Assembly (NCBI GenBank): GCA_963698255.1
Contig: CAVOQD010000011.1
Span: forward strand, 222,575-286,574
Length of the DNA stretch: 64,000 nt
Origin: JAWKOK01 sp963698255
GTDB taxonomy: Bacteria; Chloroflexota; Anaerolineae; Caldilineales; Caldilineaceae
Direction of reading: 5' to 3'
Positions 36,901 to 44,720 of the stretch are shown here, one piece after another. Under the pieces are notes generated by a model that worked only from the letters and a program-made list of their open reading frames with translations, ran no database searches and was not told where the DNA came from. The position numbers and the translations under genes are program-made. Every line of letters starts with the position of its first letter. The first letter of the stretch is position 1.

Positions 36901-37073
36901 GGCTGGCGGATCTCTATCTCGAACGCAATGAGCATGCCGCAGCGGAAGCCTATCTGAACGCTGCGCAAGAAAAACTGGCCGGAAGCCAGCGCATGGCTCA
37001 ACAGAGAGCCGCCGATCAGATTTCAGAGCGGCTTCGTCATCGATCACGAGAGACGGAAATTAGCCGCGGATGA
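33975..37073 (+). CDS. BTAD/SARP-like regulator with AAA ATPase and TPR region
   Basis: 1032 residues. The start at 33975 (MSTTQLFLLGPVRI) is set by the promoter 7 bases upstream and by family alignment. N-terminal winged-helix OmpR-like domain (~1-95; ARKNLRNSLWRLRQTLG), then bacterial transcriptional activation domain (BTAD, ~100-245), a P-loop ATPase (FGELGIGKSTLWQQW Walker A; LILFIDDLHWADQATLDWL Walker B) and C-terminal TPR-like repeats from ~residue 650. No LuxR HTH is present, so DNA binding must come from the N-terminus. No neighbouring biosynthetic cluster identifies its targets; the divergent VOC gene is one candidate. Confidence 0.85.
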   Translation: MSTTQLFLLGPVRISRGDQPIDLTIGKGQALLAYLAISGAPQTREHLLDLLWPQSHPDAARKNLRNSLWRLRQTLGNEAVLTEDELVLLSSSVWTDVSTFESGMNAQLAATEHQAGESMESILALWRGPLLDGLRMTDAPDFDLWLAGERDRLGQIYLGGIKHLLARHREAGQWRESITVAQQALAYDGTQESIHVALMEAYAYLGQRTDALRQYDTLRTVLEQELGIAPLADTQALRSKILGGQLAAPIAPAVEQSTEARPPRVERQRPNRPFVGRRNERETLDEALQLAAGGQLQIVQIFGELGIGKSTLWQQWSVGLPPAITVLEARCLDSTQSLPFAPIAGLFGTQICMERFAGQRSPVSPVWLTELTRLLPHIRDFRPELPTPVTVPPEEERRRLFEALAQSLRALAAAPLILFIDDLHWADQATLDWLTYLADRMRDEPLLLVCAYRANEASPGLANQFAAWSRTNVARPLSLAPLSVDEATELIAALDGNVGMVDHLHSQSGGNPYYLTELNRVHPDGAPAALADLLGARLRGLPDAALRLLQTAAILEPTISFEMLQRVSGQDEEETLDALDVLLDMAILVERGENYEFAHPLLAGIVCEGLSTPRRRRLHQRVAEHLLAIHEDELESIVGRLARHFAEAGDSVEAARYAEMAAAQAAQLGAMTEAVNFFRRAYALDPTPGRQLALGYTLMHVPGGIAEARESMRQALDAFESLRDQAGIVQAALRLAVSFLSTEQGEQVLHWVERILIASAESDDIELQATAEYLMAAGKLYSRDTMAEADAHYREATRLASEHNLDSDIAIQSWFGWGNLSVQCGEYALARSKFERTLALTRTTGNIYFESLCYNNLAYATLLDGDVAAAHAAVDSGLDFIEANQLLRPRQYLYSTRGEVALAERELDAAESWFVRAIEEARVYDNETHAINVRAHLGRVALARGDSDGAEQLLTEALSAIPAGGALYLHTQIELWLADLYLERNEHAAAEAYLNAAQEKLAGSQRMAQQRAADQISERLRHRSRETEISRG

Positions 37074-37165
37074 ACGCAGATGGACGCAGATAAAGGCGCT
37101 GATCATCTGTTGCTATTATTCCCGACGCCGACAAACTGCGTACAACCATCGAGGAACCGAGCGCC

Positions 37166-37642
37166 ATGATCGCCTTGCGAGCCATGACCATGGACGAATT
37201 CTCCGACTTCTGCGACTATTTCGTTGTGGACTATGCCGATGAAATCGTCGCCAATTATGGGTATACGCTGGAGAAGAGTCGGTCCATCGCGTCGCAATCG
37301 CTGGTGGATGACTTGCCTTTGGGCACGAAGACCCCCGACAATGTTCTGCTCTGCATCGAAGAAAACGCAGTCACAGGCAGCGCTGAAACGGTTGGCTACC
37401 TCTGGTACAAGGTGCTCGATGACGGCGAAACGGTCTTCATCCTCGACTTCTACCTGTTCGAGTCGGTCCACGGACAAGGACATGGCAAGGCGGCGCTGGT
37501 TGCGCTTGAGCAACACCTGCTGGGTTCCGGTGTCGAGCAGATCAAGCTGCGGGTGGCGGCGGACAACAAACGGGCGCTGAGTCTCTATGAGCGCGTTGGA
37601 TACAGTGTCACCGGATACAATATGGTGAAAATTCTTGAGTGA
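37166..37642 (+). CDS. GNAT-family N-acetyltransferase
   Basis: 158 residues. GAGGAA lies ahead of the ATG at 37166. The acetyl-CoA-binding region is FYLFESVHGQGHGKAALVALEQHLLGSG (Q/R-x-x-G-x-G/A type), followed by IKLRVAADNKRALSLYERVGYSVTGYNM, the usual last motif. The substrate is unknown. The preceding gap has a GAACGCAGATGGACGCAGATAA phrase (37071-37092), a short direct repeat. A MITE-like element begins 19 bases after the stop. Confidence 0.88.
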   Translation: MIALRAMTMDEFSDFCDYFVVDYADEIVANYGYTLEKSRSIASQSLVDDLPLGTKTPDNVLLCIEENAVTGSAETVGYLWYKVLDDGETVFILDFYLFESVHGQGHGKAALVALEQHLLGSGVEQIKLRVAADNKRALSLYERVGYSVTGYNMVKILE

Positions 37643-37660
37643 CATTTCACCTGGAAAGAT

Positions 37661-38020
37661 GAATTCAGCAGTTCACAATTTGGTGAAAAACGAGATTCTT
37701 TGCTGGCCCTTTGTCAGAGTAACGTGCTCGAAAATACCCGCTTCGAATGAACAAGCTCGTTTTCTTGGCGAGAAATGCTCTGTCACTCCTTCGGCTGCGC
37801 TCAGGACAGGCCTGCGCGGGCTTATCTTAAGACGACGCTGTCCTGAGTCACCAGCGAAGGGTCTCGATAACGCAAGCCGAGATTCCTCGCTGGCGTATTG
37901 CCAATCCGGAAGTGCTCGGGCTGACCCGCTCGGAATGACAGTAGCACGTTCATTCCAGTTAGAGCGCCGCGTATCCGGCGAGGCACACTCAGAAAGACAA
38001 ATCGTGAACTATTGGAATTG
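37661..38020. mobile_element. MITE-like element, copy A (about 360 bp)
   Basis: Non-coding repeat with terminal inverted repeats: the left end GAATTCAGCAGTTCACAATT pairs with the right end AAATCGTGAACTATTGGAATTG (reverse complement CAATTCCAATAGTTCACGATTT). It is homologous along its length to 63515-63899. Inside, TCCTTCGGCTGCGCTCAGGACA (37787-37808) pairs with TGTCCTGAGTCACCAGCGAAGG (37839-37860). No supportable ORF. It lacks the 24-nt unit found near the left end of copy B. Confidence 0.8.
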
Positions 38021-38023
38021 AGT

Positions 38024-38104
38024 GCAAGGACCACGAATTACACGAGTGGCACGAATTCTCTAAGTGGCACAATTCGTGAAATTCGTGCCATTCGTGGTTT
38101 ACGC
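38024..38104. repeat. Palindrome of the 'CCACGAATTACACGAAT' family, copy 1
   Basis: The left arm 38024-38058 (GCAAGGACCACGAATTACAC...) pairs with 38071-38104 (...CATTCGTGGTTTACGC). A second copy of the same phrase set is at 48031-48115. It abuts the MITE-like element and ends 28 bases before the next start codon. Confidence 0.8.
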
Positions 38105-38132
38105 AGCAAGTCAAAGATGAAACGAGATTGCC

Positions 38133-38528
38133 ATGCCTCACAAAATCAGACCTTTTCTCATGTTCGAAGGCACGGCCAACGAGGCCATGCAGTTCTACGT
38201 CTCGCTCTTTCCAGGCTCCGCCATTCTCGAATCTGAGCAGTACGGACCGGAGGAGCCGGAACGGGTAGGCACGATCAAGCGGGCGACATTTGCGCTCGGC
38301 GAGCAGGAGTTCATCTGCCTCGACAGCCCGGCGGTCCATGACTTCACCTTCACGCCGTCAATCTCAATCTTCGTCGACTGTGAGAGTGAGACCGAGTTGC
38401 GCGACGTCTACGGGCAGCTTGTCGACGGCGGAGAAGCCTTGATGCCCCTGGGAGACTACGGATTTAGTTCGCTTTTCGGCTGGGTCAACGACCGCTTCGG
38501 CGTCTCATGGCAGCTCAATCTGCCATGA
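38133..38528 (+). CDS. PhnB-like VOC-domain protein
   Basis: 131 residues, single VOC domain of the PhnB / '3-demethylubiquinone methyltransferase-like' group: KIRPFLMFEGTANEAMQFYVSLFPGSAILESEQYG, then IKRATFALGEQEFICLDSP, PSISIFVDCESETELRDVYGQLVDGG, and FGWVNDRFGVSWQLNLP. No enzymatic activity can be claimed for this group. The stop overlaps the GrpB start (ATGA), so the two are translationally coupled. The palindrome at 38024-38104 lies in its leader. Confidence 0.88.
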   Translation: MPHKIRPFLMFEGTANEAMQFYVSLFPGSAILESEQYGPEEPERVGTIKRATFALGEQEFICLDSPAVHDFTFTPSISIFVDCESETELRDVYGQLVDGGEALMPLGDYGFSSLFGWVNDRFGVSWQLNLP

Positions 38529-39085
38529 GTATCGTCATTCACGATTACAAACAGACCTGGCCTGACGAATTTAAGACAATTCGAGCCTCACTTCTGGAGA
38601 TATTGGGATCAATCGCGCTGCGTATCGACCACATTGGGTCCACATCGGTGCCTGGCCTGGGGGCGAAAGATGTCATCGACATCCAGATCACCGTCGATGA
38701 GCTGACGCCGGAGATCACGCAACGGCTGGTCGATGCGGGCTATCGTTATTGGCAGACGGCGGCCAATGATCACGTGCCGCTCGGCGAGGACGAGACGCCC
38801 GAGTTGTGGGCCAAGCTCTTCTTCTATCAGCCGGAGGAGGTACGGCGAGCGAATGTTCATGTGCGCGTGATCGGCAGCTACAACCAGCGCTACGCCCTGC
38901 TCTTTCGCGACTATCTGCGTGCCCACCCCAATTCGGTCCGCACGGTCGAACTGATCAAGCGCCAGCTTGTCCGCTATCACGCCGAAGACGAAGACGCCTA
39001 CTACGACATCAAAGACCCGGTCTACGATCTGATCTGGGATGCCGCACAGGAATGGGCGAGACAGACCGACTGGACCCCGAGCTGA
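38525..39085 (+). CDS. GrpB family protein (UPF0157, nucleotidyltransferase-like)
   Basis: 186 residues. The ATG at 38525 overlaps the previous stop. Family blocks: IVIHDYKQTWPDEFKTIRASLLEIL, RIDHIGSTSVPGLGAKDVIDIQITV, RANVHVRVIGSYNQRYALLFRDYLRAHP and the C-terminal YDLIWDAAQEWARQ. GSTSVPGL and the two Asp of KDVIDIQ resemble the nucleotidyltransferase fold; GrpB domains also occur fused to dephospho-CoA kinase. No specific reaction is established. rtcB starts 34 bases later, so this may be one transcript. Confidence 0.88.
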   Translation: MSIVIHDYKQTWPDEFKTIRASLLEILGSIALRIDHIGSTSVPGLGAKDVIDIQITVDELTPEITQRLVDAGYRYWQTAANDHVPLGEDETPELWAKLFFYQPEEVRRANVHVRVIGSYNQRYALLFRDYLRAHPNSVRTVELIKRQLVRYHAEDEDAYYDIKDPVYDLIWDAAQEWARQTDWTPS

Positions 39086-39119
39086 AAGTCTTCTATTTAC
39101 AAGGAACGCTACCCACGCC

Positions 39120-40475
39120 ATGGATACCCACAAAATTCTGAGCGAGGCCGGATACAGCCAACGCGATGACTACGGTCAGATTGCTCGCGAGGCCGCTACG
39201 CTGGCCAAGCGGAAGCGGATATCGAAAAAGGCGTTGTTGGCCGAAATCCGGCTACGCTTCGGCGATCCGCCAAAGAAACTGGAGCCTTTGGCGAACCCGC
39301 AACCCTTCACCATGTTCGGTCTGCCCGGCGTTGATTTTGACTACGAAGCCATCGAACAGATGAAGCGCGTGCTGCGACTGCCGGTCAGCATCAACGGAGC
39401 CATGATGCCGGATGCCCACGTCGGCTACGGGATGCCGATTGGCGGTGTGGCGGCCCTGGACCACACGGTCAGCCCAGGTTTTGTCGGCTATGATATCGCC
39501 TGCCGCATGACCATGACCGTGCTCGATATCTCGCCTCACGAGTTCATGACCCGACGGCGGCGCCTGGCCGATGACATGCGCGCCGTCAGCAGCTTCGGAA
39601 TGGGATCGGGCTTTCAGGGCAAAGCACGGCGGACCCATCCCGTCATGGACGATCCGCTATGGCAGGAACTGCCCCATGTCAGACGACTGAAATCGTTGGC
39701 GTGGCAACAGTTGGGATCCAGCGGTGGCGGCAATCACTTTTTCGATGCAGTCATCGGCGAGGTGACGGCGGAAGCGGACTGGCTGCCGCTGGCTGTTGGC
39801 GATCCCTTTGTGGCGATCATCACCCACTCGGGCAGTCGCGGTGTCGGACACAAATTGGCAACACATTACGTCAAGTTGGCTCAAGATGAGACGCGTCGAA
39901 TCGCAAAAGGGATTCCATCCGGCTACGAATGGCTGGCCACCACGTCCGATCCGGGACGCGAATATTTGCTGGTGATGGAACTCATGGGACGATACGCGCA
40001 GGCCAACCACCATCTCATTCATCAGCATTTTCTGTCTCGCAGCGGATTGACAAGCGTTGTGCAGTACGAGAACCACCACAACTACGCCTGGGTTCAGCCT
40101 GACGGACGCGTGATCCACCGCAAAGGCGCGACACCGGCCGGGCTCGGGGTCGCCGGCATCATTCCTGGGACCAGCGGCACAGCGTCCTATCTTGTGGAAG
40201 GACTGGGGAATGCAGAAAGCCTGGAATCGTCAAGCCACGGCGCCGGGCGCCCCTTCAGCCGCACGGAAGCCAAGCGCCGCCACAATGAGCAAAAGGTAGA
40301 GGCATGGATGGTTCAGAACGACATCCTGAGCTTCGGTCTGTCGCCGGATGAGACGTTTATGGCCTACAAGGATATCGACCACGTGATGTCCCTGCAGTCG
40401 GATCTGGTGCGGACGGTCGCACGGATGTGGCCCAAGGTCGTCATCATGGGCGGCAAGTCCGACGACGGCGATTGA
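39120..40475 (+). CDS. rtcB: RtcB-family RNA ligase
   Basis: 451 residues. RtcB joins RNA 2',3'-cyclic phosphate (or 3'-phosphate) ends to 5'-OH ends using GTP and Mn2+, in tRNA repair and healing. Conserved metal ligands are present: PGFVGYDIACRM (Asp, Cys), GSSGGGNHFFD (His), THSGSRGVGH (His) and ENHHNYAW (His). The guanylylated His is in SSHGAGRPFSR. The start at 39120 is preceded by AAGGA. After the TGA, the +1 frame continues for 25 sense codons to a TAG at 40551 (see findings), so the C-terminus may be longer. It follows GrpB closely; no archease gene is nearby. Confidence 0.92.
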   Translation: MDTHKILSEAGYSQRDDYGQIAREAATLAKRKRISKKALLAEIRLRFGDPPKKLEPLANPQPFTMFGLPGVDFDYEAIEQMKRVLRLPVSINGAMMPDAHVGYGMPIGGVAALDHTVSPGFVGYDIACRMTMTVLDISPHEFMTRRRRLADDMRAVSSFGMGSGFQGKARRTHPVMDDPLWQELPHVRRLKSLAWQQLGSSGGGNHFFDAVIGEVTAEADWLPLAVGDPFVAIITHSGSRGVGHKLATHYVKLAQDETRRIAKGIPSGYEWLATTSDPGREYLLVMELMGRYAQANHHLIHQHFLSRSGLTSVVQYENHHNYAWVQPDGRVIHRKGATPAGLGVAGIIPGTSGTASYLVEGLGNAESLESSSHGAGRPFSRTEAKRRHNEQKVEAWMVQNDILSFGLSPDETFMAYKDIDHVMSLQSDLVRTVARMWPKVVIMGGKSDDGD

Positions 40476-40561
40476 CGCGATCCCCGCACAACTGGGCATC
40501 CAGCCGCCCGATCTGGATAGCTGGACCTATTTCAAGAAGCTTGAAGTCTAGAAATTGAACC

Positions 40562-43342
40562 ATGTCTACGCCAATCCTAGCCACAAAGCTCTATATCCCC
40601 CCACCCCGGCCTGACCGTGTCGTTCGGCAGCGCCTGATCGAGCGGTTGAACGAGGGCCTGGCGCGCAAACTGACCCTCGTCTCCGCGCCAGCCGGCTTCG
40701 GCAAGACCACACTGATCTGCGAATGGGTCGCCGATCTTGAGCGACCCATCGCCTGGTTGTCGCTGGACAACCAAGATAGCGATATCACACGCTTTCTGAC
40801 TTACGTTGTCGCGGCGCTACAAACGCTCTCTCTGAGCGGCGCCGAAGGGAGTGCATCGTCGTTTGGCCAAGAGGTGTTGGCCCTGCTCCAGTCTCCTCAG
40901 CCGCCACCGATTGAAACGACGCTAACGGTCCTGCTCAATGAATTGGCCGTCAGCCCCGATGATTTCATCCTCGTCCTTGACGACTACCATGACCTTGACG
41001 CCGTACCGATTGACCAGGCCCTCGCCTTTTTGCTGGAGCACCTGCCGCCGCAGATGCATCTGGTCATCGCCACCCGCGAGGATCCGCAGCTACCATTGGC
41101 CCGCTTACGTGCCCAAAGCCAGTTGACTGAATTGCGCGCCACAGACTTGCGCTTCACACCCGACGAAGCCGCCGATTTTCTCAACCAAGTGATGGCGCTT
41201 CACCTTTCGTCCGACGAGATCACGGTTCTGGAAACCAGGACTGAAGGCTGGATTGCGGGGATCCAACTGGCTGCGCTCTCCATGCAAGGACGAGCGGACA
41301 TTCCTGAATTTATCCGCGCATTCGCCGGAGACCACCGCTATATCGTCGACTATCTGGTCGAAGAGGTCTTGCAGCGCCAGCCCGAACACGTGCGTGCCTT
41401 TCTGCTGCGGACATCCATTCTCGACCGCCTGAGCGGACCACTGTGCGATGCCGTGACTGCAGGCGAAGAGAGCAGCCTGCTCTTGGAGGAGTTAGAGCGA
41501 GGCAATCTGTTTGTCGTCCCGCTGGATGACAAACGCAACTGGTACCGCTATCACCCTCTTTTTGCGGATGTTCTGCGCGCACACTTGAGGGAGGATGAAC
41601 CGGATCGAGAATCCGTCTTGCATCAACGCGCGAGCGATTGGTGCGAGCGAAACGGTCTGCGCGCCGACGCCACCTGCCACGCCTTTGCCGCCCAGGATTT
41701 CGAGCGCGCGGCGGGCCTGATCGAGTTGGCGTGGCCCCAGATGGACAGAAATTTCCAGACGGCTGCTTGGCTGGGCTGGGTGAAGGCGCTGCCAGACGAG
41801 TTAATCGGCGCCAGACCGGTACTTTGCGCCGCGATTGGCTGGGCCTATCTGCAACATGGCGAACTCGAGGCTGCTGAGACGCGACTCCAGGACGCCGCGC
41901 AATGGCTGGCGACTGATACCGCCACGAGCGAACAGGCTGAACGCTCGGCAGCCGAAATGGTGGTCGTAGACGAAGAACAATTTCGGTCTTTGCCCGCAAC
42001 GATAGCAATGGCCCGTGCCTATCTTGCCCAGGCCCGTGGCGATGTGCCCGGCGCCGTGGCCTACGGTCAGCGGGCACTCGACCTCTTGCCTGAGGATGAT
42101 CATCTCCAGCGCGGCATCACGGCCGCCCTCTTGGGGGTTGCATACTGGGAACGCGGCGACCTGGAGGCAGCGCGTCGTACATTGGCCGATGGCATGGAGA
42201 ATATGCGCATTGGCGGCAACATCCTTTTCGCAATCCGCGGCGCCTATGCCCTGGCCGACATACTGCTGGCCCAGGGCCGGCTGCGCGAGGCAATCCGCAC
42301 CTATGAGCGCTCCCTTCTGCTGGCAGCTCAGCAGGGTAAGCGAGCCCTGCGCGGAACCGCCGATCTGCACTTGCGATTGAGTGAGTTGTACCGTGAACAA
42401 AACAATGTCCGTGCGGCCGAAGAGCACCTGCTGAGAAGTGAAGACCTGGGCGAACAGGGTGCGTCACCCCATTGGACATATCGCCTGTGCCGTGCCCAAG
42501 CGCGCGTCAAGACGGCCCAAGGGAAACTTGACGACGCCCTCGACCTGTTGGATGAGGCCGAACGTCTCTACGTCAGGACCCCCGTACCCGACGTGCGTCC
42601 CGTCGCAGCGTTGAAGGCTCGAGTATGGATCGCCCAGGGCAAGTTGACCGAAGCCTTGGGCTGGGCGAATACGCAGAGCCTTTCCGTGGATGATGACCTC
42701 AGCTACCTGCGCGAGTTCGAACATCTGACCTTTGCCAGGTTGCTGATCGCCCGTTACACGAGCGCCGGGAGAGAAGACGCCATTGGCAATGCGTTGACAC
42801 TGCTGGACCGCCTCCTGAGTGCGGCAGAAGCGGGCGGAAGAGATGGAAGCGCGCTCGAGATTTTGGTGCTGCAGGCGCTGGCTCACGAAGCGCAGGACGA
42901 TATTCCTTCGGCGCTCGCGCCGCTGGAGCGTGCTCTCGCACTGGCCGAACCGGAGGGCTATGTCCGGCTCTTTGTCGATGAAGGTCCGTCGATGGAGCGC
43001 CTGTTGTCCGAAGCCGTCGCCCGTGGAATGATGCCGGACTACGCAGGGTCACTACTTGCGCTATGCCAAGCTGAGAAGCAGCAAAGTGAACGGGGATCAA
43101 CGCTGTCCCAAGTTACGCTGACCGCTCCCACGTCTGACCAGCCCCTCATCGAACCATTGAGCCAACGTGAGTTAGAAGTGCTCCAACTGCTTGGCCAAGG
43201 ACTCTCGAACCGTGAAATCAGCGAGCGACTTTATCTCGCCTTGAGTACGGTCAAAGGGCACAATCGAAATATCTACGCCAAACTCCAGGTCCAGCGACGC
43301 ACCCAAGCCGTTGCGCGGGCTCGCGAGTTGGGTCTGTTGTAG
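40562..43342 (+). CDS. MalT-like LuxR-family ATP-dependent transcriptional regulator, copy 1
   Basis: 926 residues (COG2909 type). Starts MSTPILATKLYIPPPRPDRVV. Walker A is SAPAGFGKTTLICEW, Walker B FILVLDDYHDLD, followed by the sensor-type ATREDPQLPLARLRAQSQLTELR. The middle has TPR-like repeats (~residues 400-830), presumably the ligand-sensing part. The C-terminal LuxR HTH is EPLSQRELEVLQLLGQGLSNREISERL with STVKGHNRNIYAKLQVQRRT. Very similar throughout to 48255-51011, so the two are paralogues. A small ORF lies downstream in both cases, behind a shared upstream box. The effector is unknown. Confidence 0.92.
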   Translation: MSTPILATKLYIPPPRPDRVVRQRLIERLNEGLARKLTLVSAPAGFGKTTLICEWVADLERPIAWLSLDNQDSDITRFLTYVVAALQTLSLSGAEGSASSFGQEVLALLQSPQPPPIETTLTVLLNELAVSPDDFILVLDDYHDLDAVPIDQALAFLLEHLPPQMHLVIATREDPQLPLARLRAQSQLTELRATDLRFTPDEAADFLNQVMALHLSSDEITVLETRTEGWIAGIQLAALSMQGRADIPEFIRAFAGDHRYIVDYLVEEVLQRQPEHVRAFLLRTSILDRLSGPLCDAVTAGEESSLLLEELERGNLFVVPLDDKRNWYRYHPLFADVLRAHLREDEPDRESVLHQRASDWCERNGLRADATCHAFAAQDFERAAGLIELAWPQMDRNFQTAAWLGWVKALPDELIGARPVLCAAIGWAYLQHGELEAAETRLQDAAQWLATDTATSEQAERSAAEMVVVDEEQFRSLPATIAMARAYLAQARGDVPGAVAYGQRALDLLPEDDHLQRGITAALLGVAYWERGDLEAARRTLADGMENMRIGGNILFAIRGAYALADILLAQGRLREAIRTYERSLLLAAQQGKRALRGTADLHLRLSELYREQNNVRAAEEHLLRSEDLGEQGASPHWTYRLCRAQARVKTAQGKLDDALDLLDEAERLYVRTPVPDVRPVAALKARVWIAQGKLTEALGWANTQSLSVDDDLSYLREFEHLTFARLLIARYTSAGREDAIGNALTLLDRLLSAAEAGGRDGSALEILVLQALAHEAQDDIPSALAPLERALALAEPEGYVRLFVDEGPSMERLLSEAVARGMMPDYAGSLLALCQAEKQQSERGSTLSQVTLTAPTSDQPLIEPLSQRELEVLQLLGQGLSNREISERLYLALSTVKGHNRNIYAKLQVQRRTQAVARARELGLL

Positions 43343-43465
43343 CCGCGTTATGCCCATTGCCGAGCCAAAGACGGCGTATTATGACGAAGTGAAAAGGTGA
43401 CACGGTGTCACCCAGACACCGTATCTGTCCTGACGCGTGAGCCGGCAGACTCTGAAACCCCTCAG

Positions 43466-43555
43466 CAGTACCCCACCAATACCTCAAAACAGTACCCCTG
43501 AACAGCACTTTCGTACCTACCCGCCAATACCGTTTCGCCGATATGCTATCCGTAC
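43466..43555 (+). promoter_or_regulatory. Conserved upstream box of the small ORF, copy 1
   Basis: Contains CAGTACCCC twice with CAATACC between, then GCCAATACC and CGCCGATATGCTATCCGTAC. The block CAATACCTCAAAACAGTAC ... GCCAATACC ... GCCGATAT recurs at 51150-51214 behind the second MalT-like gene. Conserved non-coding sequence with repeated half-sites suggests a promoter/operator, possibly bound by the LuxR regulator (inference). Confidence 0.6.
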
Positions 43556-43605
43556 ATCGAACAAGTGGCGCAGACTGGCACAACCGGCCACAGCGGGGAT
43601 AGAGC

Positions 43606-43878
43606 ATGTCAGACAAACGCACCAAGAAAACAGAGCCGAGTGACGCAATGGTCTACCAGATCCGGATCCGAGGTCATTTGGGTTCCCAATGGGCGGACTG
43701 GTTTGACGGCTTGACCATCACGCTGGAAGAGAACGGCGATACGCTCTTGACCGGCCCGGTCGTCGATCAGGCGGCGTTGTTTGGACTGCTCAGAACAGTG
43801 CGCGATCTGGGCATGCCTTTGCGCTCGGTCGTTTGCCTTGAATCCGGCCAACAAGGCGGGTCGGCCGGCAAACAGTGA
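43606..43878 (+). CDS. Small conserved protein associated with MalT-like regulators
   Basis: 90 residues, acidic, no signal peptide or membrane segment. Core: VYQIRIRGHLGSQWADWFDG, then LTITLEENGDTLLTGPVVDQAALFGLLRTVRDLGMPL. I recall similar small proteins as common in Chloroflexota genomes (memory, not checked), and I know no assigned function. A truncated homologue lies at 51290-51352 behind the paralogous regulator, and the upstream regions are alike too, so the arrangement appears to be a duplicated module. The start at 43606 has no strong ribosome site; an internal Met (MVYQIR, 43648) is the alternative. The Val-Asp-Gln region suggests a compact alpha/beta fold. Confidence 0.75.
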   Translation: MSDKRTKKTEPSDAMVYQIRIRGHLGSQWADWFDGLTITLEENGDTLLTGPVVDQAALFGLLRTVRDLGMPLRSVVCLESGQQGGSAGKQ

Positions 43879-43938
43879 TCAGTATCACGCTACCGCATCG
43901 ATGCAGCGCAAATTTATCGTTCGAGGAAGGGGAGAAAG

Positions 43939-44682
43939 ATGAACGCAAACAGCAAGACCGCAAGAATCGCTGGGGTGCTCTACCTGACCATCATTCTGTC
44001 GGGCATCTACGCCCAGTTTTTTGTGCGCGGCAGCCTGATCGACCCAGGCGATGCCGCAGCAACCGCCAACAACATCGCGGCCTCTGAGTCGCTATTCCGC
44101 GTTGGCATTGCCGCCGACCTGATCATGATTCTGTGTGATGTCGCATTGGCCGCCATCTTCTATGTGTTGCTCAAACCGGTGGACAATGGGCTGGCCCTGC
44201 TGGCGGCGTTTTTCAGGCTCGTGCAGGCCGCCATTTTGGGCATGAATCTGCTCAACCTGTTCTTGGCATTGCAACTTGTGGACGTCGCTAACCACTTGAG
44301 CGTGTTTAGCGCGGATCAGTTATTTGCCCAGGCAATGCTCTATCTCGATGCCCACAGCACCGGCTATTCGCTTGCTCTGATCTTCTTTGGGATTCAGTGC
44401 CTCGTGCTTGGCTATCTCATCTTCATCTCCGGCTACATCCCAAGAATTCTAGGCGGCCTATTGATCTTCGCCGGGCTGGGCTATCTGATCGACAGCTTTG
44501 CCAGTTTTCTGCTGCCCAACTACGGCGACTACGCAGAGATATTCGCCCTGATCGTCTTCGTGCCTGCGTTGATCGGTGAATTGGCGCTCGCCCTGTGGCT
44601 CCTGTGGAAGGGCGTCAACGTGGAAGAAAGGGGTAAGCGCTTCGGTTTGAAAACGACAAAGACCGAAGGGCTGGCAACCTAG
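43939..44682 (+). CDS. DUF4386 membrane protein
   Basis: 247 residues with six or so hydrophobic segments. GGGGAG precedes the ATG. The N-terminal ARIAGVLYLTIILSGIYAQFFVRGSLIDPGDAAATANNIAASESLFRVGIAADL and the block SLALIFFGIQCLVLGYLIFISGYIPRILGGLLIFAGLGYL are characteristic of DUF4386. The function of this family is unknown. The C-terminal tail is basic and cytoplasmic-looking. It stands alone between the small regulator-associated ORF and the palindrome at 44721-44792. Confidence 0.88.
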   Translation: MNANSKTARIAGVLYLTIILSGIYAQFFVRGSLIDPGDAAATANNIAASESLFRVGIAADLIMILCDVALAAIFYVLLKPVDNGLALLAAFFRLVQAAILGMNLLNLFLALQLVDVANHLSVFSADQLFAQAMLYLDAHSTGYSLALIFFGIQCLVLGYLIFISGYIPRILGGLLIFAGLGYLIDSFASFLLPNYGDYAEIFALIVFVPALIGELALALWLLWKGVNVEERGKRFGLKTTKTEGLAT

Positions 44683-44720
44683 AAGATTGTCAGCGATTGA
44701 CGGGACGAGTTGATCACCCT

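Noticed and set aside
37635..38021. A 128-codon frame across MITE copy A
   Set aside because: The homologous frame in copy B is not conserved as protein; the conserved features are the inverted repeats.
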